From Oscillospiraceae bacterium (GTDB lineage: Bacteria; Bacillota; Clostridia; Oscillospirales; Oscillospiraceae): 5,601 nucleotides of DNA. The DNA lies in the NCBI GenBank assembly GCA_017458025.1, contig JAFTGG010000273.1:1-5601 (forward strand). The letters are read 5' to 3'. Under the pieces are notes generated by a model. It ran no database searches, was not told where the DNA came from, and worked only from the letters and a program-made list of their open reading frames with translations. Within the stretch, counting starts at the first letter, position 1; each line of letters begins with the position of its first letter. The position numbers and the translations under genes were made by a program. This document shows positions 1 to 4,495 of this stretch, one piece after another.

Positions 1-16
1 AAGGCGCGTTGCATTT

Positions 17-93
17 CGTATGAGACGCGGCGCTGTGCTACGCACAGCGGCTGGAATGAAAATATCTTATTTTCATTCCAGAATCGTATCAGG
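17..93. repeat. Intergenic hairpin repeat element, copy 1
   Basis: Two hairpins stand side by side. The first is an 8-bp GC-rich stem (31-38 pairing with 42-49, 3-nt loop). The second is a perfect 14-bp AT-rich stem (51-64 pairing with 68-81, loop TCT). They are bracketed by near-identical direct repeats, CGTATGAG at 17-24 and CGTATCAG at 85-92. The sequence just after the second stem, AGAATCGTAT (80-89), recurs exactly beside another 14-bp hairpin at 3396-3405, so this looks like a dispersed intergenic repeat family. The element runs over the stop codon (89-91) of the rubredoxin-fusion gene and may shape the 3' end of its mRNA. Neither stem is followed by a T-run on either strand, so I do not call an intrinsic terminator. 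Confidence 0.6.
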
Positions 94-1045
94 CCTTGTT
101 GAACTTATCTTTCCCCTGTCTGCACCGTGGGCAGTGCCAATCGTCCGGCAGCTCCTCAAAGGGCGTGCCGGCGGCGACGCCGTGCTCCGGATCGCCCACG
201 GCGGGATCGTACAGATAGCCGCAGACGGAGCAGACATACTTGCCGCTGGCGGTCTTGAACACGATCTCGCCCACCGGAATGCTCGCGGGCGGGTTCGCGA
301 GGTCAATGACCGCCTTTTTCTCCAGGTTCTCGCAGCCGAGCGGCGTGTGGGTGGACAGATACACCGTCGGGTTGCCGCGGACGAACTCGCGCACGCGGTC
401 CAGCGTCTCGCGCGCCGCGGCGACGTCCTCGAACACGACGGACAGCTTATCGGCGTACAGCGCCTCGTCGGTATAGGTCACGTCGCCGTGGAACATATAA
501 TACAGGCCGTCGCTCTCGGCGATGACGATGCTGTTGCCCTTTGTGTGGCCTTTCGCCTCGATAAACCAGACGCCGTCGGCGATCTTCTGCGCCGCGGGGA
601 AGTTGTGATACGCGCCGTCGCCGTAGGTCGCGCGGACGACGTTGTCGCCGTTCAGGCCCAGCTCGTCGGCGTCCTCCGGCGAAATATACACCTTCGCGTT
701 CGGGAAGCTGCGCAGCTCGCCGCTGTGATCGGCATGCTTGTGCGTGACGAGGATCTTCGTGACCTGCTCGGGCTTGTAGCCCAGCTCCGCGAGGGCGGAA
801 ACGTAGTCCTTGACGCGGCTGCCCATGTAGATCATCGACGTCTCCTCCGGCACGGTATCCGGCGTCTCCCGCGGCATTCCTGTGTCAACCAGAATCACCT
901 CGTCGCCGGTGTCGATGACGTAGTTCTGAAGGCTGGAACGGTAACGCACCGTCGGGTCGAACTTGTCCGGCCCCTCCTCGCCGCCGAAAGCGAAAGGCTG
1001 CGTCATAAAGCCGTTTTCATACAGTCGCACTGCCTGAATCTTCAT
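89..1045 (-). CDS. MBL-fold metallo-hydrolase with C-terminal rubredoxin domain
   Basis: This 318-residue cytoplasmic protein joins two metal-binding modules. Residues about 35-245 form a metallo-beta-lactamase fold with a complete metal-ligand set: THKHADH at 101-107, H167 in GHT, D188 in HGD and H233 in STHTP. This predicts a di-metal hydrolase, perhaps lactonase- or thioesterase-like. Residues about 268-314 are a rubredoxin with one Fe(Cys)4 site: C272-SV-C275-GYLYDP and C305-PR-C308. The fusion suggests electron transfer linked to the MBL centre or a redox sensor. There is no flavodoxin domain, so it is not a standard FprA flavodiiron protein. The start at 1045 is chosen because GGAGG lies 8 nt upstream (1054-1059) and a strong promoter lies at 1095-1123; the reading frame stays open 15 codons further up, but those codons would run through the ribosome binding site. 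No signal peptide or membrane segment is seen. The substrate is unknown. Confidence 0.9.
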   Translation of the reverse strand: MKIQAVRLYENGFMTQPFAFGGEEGPDKFDPTVRYRSSLQNYVIDTGDEVILVDTGMPRETPDTVPEETSMIYMGSRVKDYVSALAELGYKPEQVTKILVTHKHADHSGELRSFPNAKVYISPEDADELGLNGDNVVRATYGDGAYHNFPAAQKIADGVWFIEAKGHTKGNSIVIAESDGLYYMFHGDVTYTDEALYADKLSVVFEDVAAARETLDRVREFVRGNPTVYLSTHTPLGCENLEKKAVIDLANPPASIPVGEIVFKTASGKYVCSVCGYLYDPAVGDPEHGVAAGTPFEELPDDWHCPRCRQGKDKFNKA

Positions 1046-1094
1046 GGGGTGTACCTCCTCAATAAGTTTCGCAAAATTTGGTTTTGTCAAATTG

Positions 1095-1123
1095 ATTTTA
1101 CCATAGCCGCTCTACGCTGTCAA
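1095..1123 (-). promoter_or_regulatory. Promoter of the MBL-rubredoxin gene
   Basis: On the minus strand there is a perfect TTGACA -35 box (1118-1123), a 17-bp spacer and TAAAAT as -10 box (1095-1100), preceded by an extended TGG. Transcription would start near 1088, giving a leader of about 43 nt with the ribosome binding site at 1054-1059. The promoter sits between the upstream MBL gene and this one, so the rubredoxin fusion can be transcribed alone. A CAAAA-N5-TTTTG inverted repeat (1072-1086) lies just after the predicted start site and could be an operator. Confidence 0.75.
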
Positions 1124-1194
1124 GGTAAACCTATTTTGCAGCGCCAAGCGCCGCACATTGCGCCTGCCGCCTTTTCAGCCCATTGCGCGGCCTT

Positions 1195-1815
1195 TCAGAG
1201 ATACCTCGGCTTTTCCGCGCGCACGCGCGTCACATCGGAGTGTCCGGAACAGAGCAGCGTATCGTCCGGCAGCGTCAACACCCGTTCCCGTATGCTCTTG
1301 AGCAGCAGCCGCTCGTTGCCGGTCGGATAATCCGGATTGCCCATGCCGCCCTTGAAAATCGTGTCGCCGACATAAGCGGTTTTCTCCGCTTCGTCGTACA
1401 GCACGCAGGAATCGTTCGTATGCCCCGGCGTGTGGATCGCCTTGAGCTGTAAATCCCCCTCCCGCAAGGTAAGCAAGTCGTCGTCGCGGAAATACTGCGC
1501 GCCCTCTACCGTGAGGTCGCCGCCGCAGAAGCGGGAGAGGTTCAGCTCGGGCCGCTCCAAATACGCCCCGCCCTCCTCGTGGATCAGCACGGGGATATCC
1601 AGCGCGTCGCGCACGGCCTCCACGCCGCCGAAGTGGTCGAAATGCCCATGCGTCAGCAAAATCTTCTCGATTACCCAGCCGCGCTCAAAGATCAGCCGGA
1701 CGAGCTTTTCGCCCTCCGCGCCGGGGTCGATCAGGAAACCGTGGTTGGTTTCGGCGTCGATAGCAAAATAGCAATTCACCGCAAAGACGCCCTTGACAGG
1801 TGCGCAAAACGTCAT
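1195..1815 (-). CDS. MBL-fold hydrolase, glyoxalase II-like
   Basis: This is a 206-residue single-domain metallo-beta-lactamase-fold protein of the short glyoxalase-II-like (YcbL-type) group, usually about 200-215 residues, so it looks complete. The metal ligands are all present: THGHFDH at 55-61, H132 in HTPGHT, D151 in GDTIF and H192 in SGHSD. The N-terminal NCYFAI segment and DPGAEG are also typical. Family members hydrolyse thioesters such as S-lactoylglutathione or related substrates; Firmicutes often lack glutathione, so another low-molecular-weight thiol adduct is plausible, but this is inference. The ATG overlaps the stop codon of the DsbA-like gene in ATGA, and the GGAGGAG ribosome binding site lies inside that upstream gene. 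The two are therefore translationally coupled and transcribed from the promoter at 2547-2575. No terminator hairpin with a U-run was found after the stop. Confidence 0.9.
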   Translation of the reverse strand: MTFCAPVKGVFAVNCYFAIDAETNHGFLIDPGAEGEKLVRLIFERGWVIEKILLTHGHFDHFGGVEAVRDALDIPVLIHEEGGAYLERPELNLSRFCGGDLTVEGAQYFRDDDLLTLREGDLQLKAIHTPGHTNDSCVLYDEAEKTAYVGDTIFKGGMGNPDYPTGNERLLLKSIRERVLTLPDDTLLCSGHSDVTRVRAEKPRYL

Positions 1816-2510
1816 CTGCGCTCCTCCAGACGGCAGCCGTCCGGCCCGCAGGTCATGCCCTGCGCCGGCGCTGCGGAGCGTTCCTCCGCCATCGCCTTTT
1901 GCAGCGCGCTTTTCATGCTTTCCACCGGCATCGCGCCTGGGATACCGTAACGCCCCAGCAGAAAGAACGGCACGCCGGTCACGCCGTAGCGCTGCGCCTC
2001 GCGCTCGTCAAGCCGCACATCGTCGGCATAGCGGTCGGAGTCCAGCACAGCGCGCGCCTCGTCCTCGCTCAAGCCCTCCTCGACGGCGATCTTCGTCAGC
2101 ACATCGTGGTCGGCAAGCTCCGATTCCTCAGCGAAATAAGCGTGGTACAGCCGCTCGGATAGGCGGTCGGCAAGGCCGCCGCCCTTTTCCCGCGCGAGCT
2201 TTGTCAGGCGGTGCGCGTCAAAGGTATTCGTGTAGCGCGTCTCGGCGTAGCGGAAGTCCAGCCCCGCCTTGTGCCCCATCTCGGAAATGCCGTCGATGCG
2301 CGCTTGCGCCGCGGCTTTGCTCAGGCCGTACTTTTTCGCGAAGCGATCAACTGTCGGGCCGACATATTCGCGGCTCGCGTGCGGGGCAAGCTCAAATGCT
2401 TTCATCTCGATCTCGACGTCCGCGCCGAGCTCTTTGATCGCCTGCTTCAAATGCGTCTCGCCGATGTAGCAGTACGGGCATGCGTAATCGGACCAATAGA
2501 TCACTTTCAT
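1812..2510 (-). CDS. DsbA-family thiol oxidoreductase, FrnE-like
   Basis: This 232-residue protein has a thioredoxin fold with an inserted helical domain, as in the DsbA/FrnE/2-hydroxychromene-2-carboxylate isomerase group. The active site is C11-PY-C14, right after the first strand, and the cis-proline loop is GVTGVPFF (176-183, P181). The central helical part includes NTFDAHRL (95-102), a conserved FrnE-type segment. No signal peptide precedes it, so it acts in the cytoplasm, probably as a disulfide oxidoreductase or isomerase. A second Cys pair, C221-GPDG-C226, forms a CX4C tail like that described for FrnE of Deinococcus radiodurans, where it relays electrons to the CXXC site. The start is supported by AAGGGG upstream of the ATG. 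It is the first gene of a two-gene operon with the glyoxalase II-like gene and diverges from the tetR-type gene, the usual layout for a local repressor and its target. Confidence 0.9.
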   Translation of the reverse strand: MKVIYWSDYACPYCYIGETHLKQAIKELGADVEIEMKAFELAPHASREYVGPTVDRFAKKYGLSKAAAQARIDGISEMGHKAGLDFRYAETRYTNTFDAHRLTKLAREKGGGLADRLSERLYHAYFAEESELADHDVLTKIAVEEGLSEDEARAVLDSDRYADDVRLDEREAQRYGVTGVPFFLLGRYGIPGAMPVESMKSALQKAMAEERSAAPAQGMTCGPDGCRLEERR

Positions 2511-2525
2511 AAATATCGCCCCTTA

Positions 2526-2541
2526 ATAAAACTCGTTCTAT
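2526..2541. promoter_or_regulatory. Candidate TetR operator, site 1
   Basis: The 16-mer ATAAAACTCGTTCTAT is an imperfect palindrome in which 12 of 16 positions match its reverse complement. It resembles site 2 at 13 of 16 positions. It covers roughly +1 to +15 of the dsbA-side transcript and abuts the -35 box of the tetR-side promoter, so a bound dimer could block both. Assignment to the adjacent TetR protein is inferred from position and symmetry only. Confidence 0.5.
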
Positions 2542-2570
2542 TTGACATGATAACGCATTCGTGCTAAGCT
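2542..2570 (+). promoter_or_regulatory. Promoter of the TetR-family gene
   Basis: It has a perfect TTGACA (2542-2547), a 17-bp spacer and a weak -10 box TAAGCT (2565-2570) made better by an extended TG at 2562-2563. Transcription would start near 2577, about 36 nt before the ATG. It lies on exactly the same stretch as the opposing dsbA promoter, so the two cannot be occupied at once. Confidence 0.6.
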
Positions 2571-2575
2571 GTCAA
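2547..2575 (-). promoter_or_regulatory. Promoter of the DsbA-like/MBL operon
   Basis: On the minus strand it reads TTGACA (2570-2575), a 17-bp spacer and TATCAT (2547-2552, 5 of 6 to consensus). The predicted start of transcription is near 2540, giving a leader of about 30 nt. By its boxes it is stronger than the opposing tetR promoter. Candidate operator site 1 lies over its start site. Confidence 0.75.
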
Positions 2576-2582
2576 CAGAAAA

Positions 2583-2598
2583 TTAAAACTTGTTTTAT
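2583..2598. promoter_or_regulatory. Candidate TetR operator, site 2
   Basis: It has the core AAAAC-TT-GTTTT, extended by one more paired base on each side (2584-2597). It matches site 1 at 13 of 16 positions, with centres 57 bp apart. It falls at about +6 to +21 of the tetR transcript and ends just before the AAAGGAG ribosome binding site, so it fits autorepression. Confidence 0.5.
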
Positions 2599-2612
2599 AA
2601 AGGAGTACCGTC

Positions 2613-3233
2613 ATGAACAAAAGAGGGCGTCCAAAGAAAGAGGATTCGCTCACCGACAACAAGCAGAAGATCGTCGATACCGCGATAGCGCTTATCCGGA
2701 AGCACGGCGCAAGTGCCGTTACCATGCGCAGCGTCTGTGAGGCCGCCGGCCTGTCCATCGGCACGTTTTACCATTACTTTGCAAATAAAGACAACCTTCT
2801 GATGTATTTTGTGCGCGAGGCGTCCTTTGATTCCTTCGCATTGAAAACGCCTTTCGAGGACCTCGCCGGACGCATCACGGAGTTGTATATGCTGCTGGTC
2901 GGGAGGTACCGGTCTCTCGGCGCCGATTTCATGAAGCAATTCTATACGACGGACAATCGGGCGCTTTCCGCCTATATGGGCGCGTCGCCTGACAAGTTCC
3001 CCGACGGGACTGTCATGGCGCGCTGCGAGGCGGAGTTGTCGGCTGCGCGGCAAGCCGGTATTCTTGCGGAGGAAATCGACGCGCACCAGGCCAGCGCCGA
3101 CGTCTGCACGATTGTCAAGGGCTGCGTGTTTGAGTGGTGTCTGGGCGGAGGGCAGATTGAGATCGAACCCATACTGCGGCGGATCCTCGCGAGATATTTT
3201 GACGGTATTGTACGAAAGCAAGCGGGAAAATAG
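2613..3233 (+). CDS. TetR/AcrR-family transcriptional regulator
   Basis: This 206-residue protein is of normal TetR length. A basic N-terminus (NKRGRPKK) leads into the DNA-binding three-helix domain at residues about 17-63; the helix-turn-helix is VTMRSVCEAAGLSIGTFYHYF (36-56), followed by the usual NKDNLL. The C-terminal ligand/dimerisation domain (about 70-206) is not assignable to a subfamily. It contains three closely spaced cysteines, C165, C171 and C176, plus C138, while C42 lies in the DNA-binding domain, so thiol-based sensing is possible though not shown. The start is fixed by AAAGGAG at 2599-2605, 7 nt before the ATG. It diverges from the DsbA-like gene over a shared 102-bp control region with two matching palindromes, which points to autoregulation and repression of the DsbA-like/MBL operon. 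The ligand is unknown. Confidence 0.92.
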   Translation: MNKRGRPKKEDSLTDNKQKIVDTAIALIRKHGASAVTMRSVCEAAGLSIGTFYHYFANKDNLLMYFVREASFDSFALKTPFEDLAGRITELYMLLVGRYRSLGADFMKQFYTTDNRALSAYMGASPDKFPDGTVMARCEAELSAARQAGILAEEIDAHQASADVCTIVKGCVFEWCLGGGQIEIEPILRRILARYFDGIVRKQAGK

Positions 3234-3606
3234 AGTCGCATACAAAGAATGATAAAACTTTATCTGCCGGCTTGCGGGGAGCGCCCTCCGGCGTGCGCGT
3301 CAGATTCCGCATAAGACGCGTTTCTCGCCATCGGCGCAAAACTGCAGCGCGGGTCACCGCGACATCTCTCTGATAAAATGGAAGCATTTTATCAGAGAAT
3401 CGTATGAGAACTCTCATACGCAGTTTCCTTCCATCGAAATCTCTGTTGCGGTCCGCTATCGCCTTTTCGGCATACGCGGAATACGGCGGCCCCTCTTGCG
3501 GCAATCCTCATATTCCTCATGCTTGGCGCGGAATGTGTTTTCGCTCCAAATCTTTCCTGATTTTCAGCCGTCAGCATATACTACATGTAAAAAGGAGAAC
3601 AAAACC
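3234..3606. other. Intergenic region without a convincing gene
   Basis: No reading frame here has a ribosome binding site together with a recognisable product. The region holds a small perfect inverted repeat GATAAA-AC-TTTATC (3251-3264) just after the tetR stop, a GC-rich weak stem (GCCGG at 3266-3270 with CCGGC at 3288-3292), and the hairpin element at 3367-3420. A possible -10 box TATACT (3577-3582) precedes the dapB leader, but its -35 region (around 3554-3559) is poor, so a dapB promoter is only a weak suggestion. No intrinsic terminator with a T-run is visible after tetR. Confidence 0.6.
3367..3420. repeat. Intergenic hairpin repeat element, copy 2
   Basis: A perfect 14-bp stem (3367-3380 with 3385-3398, loop GAAG) is followed at once by a second perfect 9-bp inverted repeat (CGTATGAGA at 3401-3409 with TCTCATACG at 3412-3420). 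The joining sequence AGAATCGTAT (3396-3405) is identical to that after the 14-bp hairpin at 80-89, and CGTATGAGA also occurs at 17-25. The stems themselves differ in sequence, so it is the fold and the flank that are conserved. This suggests a dispersed structured repeat, of unknown role. Confidence 0.6.
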
Positions 3607-3718
3607 ATGAGCAATCGGCCAAAGCGGCGCCGGCGCGGCAAGGCTCCGTTGCGAGCCGCTGCCGCCCCAAAAAGCCGCTTGGCACGATGCGTGGGCAGGA
3701 ATTGCTGTAAAAAGGAGA
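3586..3718 (+). repeat. 13-nt direct repeat carrying two Shine-Dalgarno sites
   Basis: TGTAAAAAGGAGA occurs at 3586-3598 and again at 3706-3718, 120 bp apart. Each copy is followed by an ATG at a workable distance (9 nt to 3607; 6 nt to 3724) and the two ATGs are in the same frame. Either the ribosome binding site was duplicated, for example by an insertion or tandem event, or the match is partly chance because the core is a consensus SD. Confidence 0.6.
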
Positions 3719-3723
3719 CGGGT
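3607..3723 (+). other. In-frame Arg-rich extension upstream of dapB
   Basis: An ATG at 3607 with AAAGGAG 9 nt upstream opens a 39-codon stretch that runs in frame, without a stop, into dapB. It would encode a very basic segment (begins MSNRPKRRRRGK; 9 Arg and 5 Lys, and three Cys near its end). Conventional DapB begins with the strand-GxxGxMGR segment found right after the ATG at 3724, so this extension is not needed for the enzyme. It could be an alternative N-terminus, a translated leader or simply untranslated leader RNA. The nested inverted repeat inside it favours an RNA role. I do not count it as part of the main dapB call. Confidence 0.4.
3619..3682 (+). promoter_or_regulatory. Nested inverted repeat in the dapB leader
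   Basis: An outer helix (3619-3628 with 3674-3682, 9 bp with one bulged A) encloses an inner helix (3636-3645 with 3654-3664, 5 bp plus 4 bp around a small internal loop, 8-nt apical loop). It lies between the two SD sites, about 28 nt before the second one. It does not match a lysine riboswitch or T-box by eye. It could control access to the second SD, but the function is inferred only from its place. Confidence 0.4.
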
Positions 3724-4470
3724 ATGAGGATATTGGTAAGCGGCCTCGGCGGCGCTATGGGCCGCGAGGTAGCAAAGCTGGCGCTTAGCGGCTATCGCGG
3801 CGCGGAGCTCGCGGGCGGCGTCAGCCCCCGCGGCTGCGATGCGTTCGGCGTACCCTGCGCCGCAGACTATGCCCGCGCCGTGACAGACGCGGACTGCGTG
3901 GTGGACTTCTCGCACCACAGCGCAACAATGGAATTGCTCCGCTTTGTCAAGGAAAACCACCTGCCGCTTGTGCTTGCCACAACGGGGCAGACGGAGGAAG
4001 TAAAAGCTGCGGTCCTCGCGACGGCTACAGAGATCCCGCTGTTTTTCTCCGCCAACTGCTCCCTGGGCGTGGCGCTGCTCATCGAGTTGGCAAAAAAAAC
4101 CGCGGCGGCGATGCCGGATGCGGAGATCGAGATCATGGAAAAGCACCACGACCGCATGGTGGACGCGCCCAGCGGCACGGCGCTCGCCATCGCCGAGGCG
4201 ATCCGCGAGGTGCGCCCCGAGGCGGCGCTCCGCATGGGCCGCAGCGGACACGGCAGGCGCGCGCCGAATGAGATCGGCATTCACGCTGTCCGCATGGGAA
4301 ATATCGTCGGCGAGCACGAGGTCATGATCGGCACCGCGAGCCAGACGGTCACGCTCAAGCACGAGGCGCACAGCCGCGCGCTGTTTGCCGAAGGCGCGCT
4401 CGCCGCGGCGCAATTTTTGCAGGGCAAGAGCGCCGGACTCTACGGCATGGAAAGCATGATCGCGCTATAA
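3724..4470 (+). CDS. dapB: 4-hydroxy-tetrahydrodipicolinate reductase
   Basis: DapB reduces the DapA product to tetrahydrodipicolinate with NAD(P)H, in the lysine and meso-diaminopimelate pathway (cytoplasm). The 248-residue length is normal. Seen in order: nucleotide-binding GLGGAMGR (7-14), DFSHHSA (61-67), ATTG (85-88), SANCSLGV (109-116), the substrate-binding and catalytic signature HHDRMVDAPSGTA (141-153), APNEIGIHAVR (180-190), and the C-terminal LKHEA.SRALFAEGAL block. The start at 3724 follows AAAGGAG by 6 nt and puts the Rossmann strand at the N-terminus; an in-frame ATG at 3607 with its own SD would add 39 basic residues. Odd point: in E. coli DapB the signature carries catalytic Lys163, and the matching residue here is Met145. 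The rest of the fold looks intact. ddh follows after 25 nt, so the two form an operon. Confidence 0.95.
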   Translation: MRILVSGLGGAMGREVAKLALSGYRGAELAGGVSPRGCDAFGVPCAADYARAVTDADCVVDFSHHSATMELLRFVKENHLPLVLATTGQTEEVKAAVLATATEIPLFFSANCSLGVALLIELAKKTAAAMPDAEIEIMEKHHDRMVDAPSGTALAIAEAIREVRPEAALRMGRSGHGRRAPNEIGIHAVRMGNIVGEHEVMIGTASQTVTLKHEAHSRALFAEGALAAAQFLQGKSAGLYGMESMIAL

Positions 4471-4495
4471 AATGACTTGAAAGGAGCGATTTTCT

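Noticed and set aside
31..81. Intrinsic terminator for the MBL-rubredoxin gene
   Set aside because: The stems are good, but no U-run follows either of them in the direction of transcription.
1046..1090. 15-codon N-terminal extension of the MBL-rubredoxin protein
   Set aside because: It would read through the GGAGG site at 1054-1059 and would start about where transcription is predicted to begin (1088), leaving no leader for a ribosome.
1126..1195. Intrinsic terminator after the glyoxalase II-like gene
   Set aside because: A GC-rich 7-bp stem with one G-U pair is followed by AAAATAGG on the transcribed strand and not by a T-run.
1156..1198. Imperfect direct repeat (CATTGCGC ... CTTTTCAG / CATTGCGC ... 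CTTTCAG)
   Set aside because: There are only two short, unequal copies in a GC-rich gap, with no sign of a repeat array or target-site structure.
20..1330. Long plus-strand open frame of 436 codons opposite the two MBL genes
   Set aside because: It lies antisense to clearly recognisable MBL and rubredoxin motifs, shows no family resemblance and has no ribosome binding site. Long antisense frames are common in GC-rich coding DNA.
3404..3610. 68-codon plus-strand frame between tetR and dapB
   Set aside because: Its start lies inside the 3401-3420 inverted repeat, it has no SD and no recognisable domain, so it is most likely chance.
3571..4413. Minus-strand open frame of 280 codons opposite dapB
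   Set aside because: It is antisense to a clear DapB with all family motifs, and has no recognisable product.
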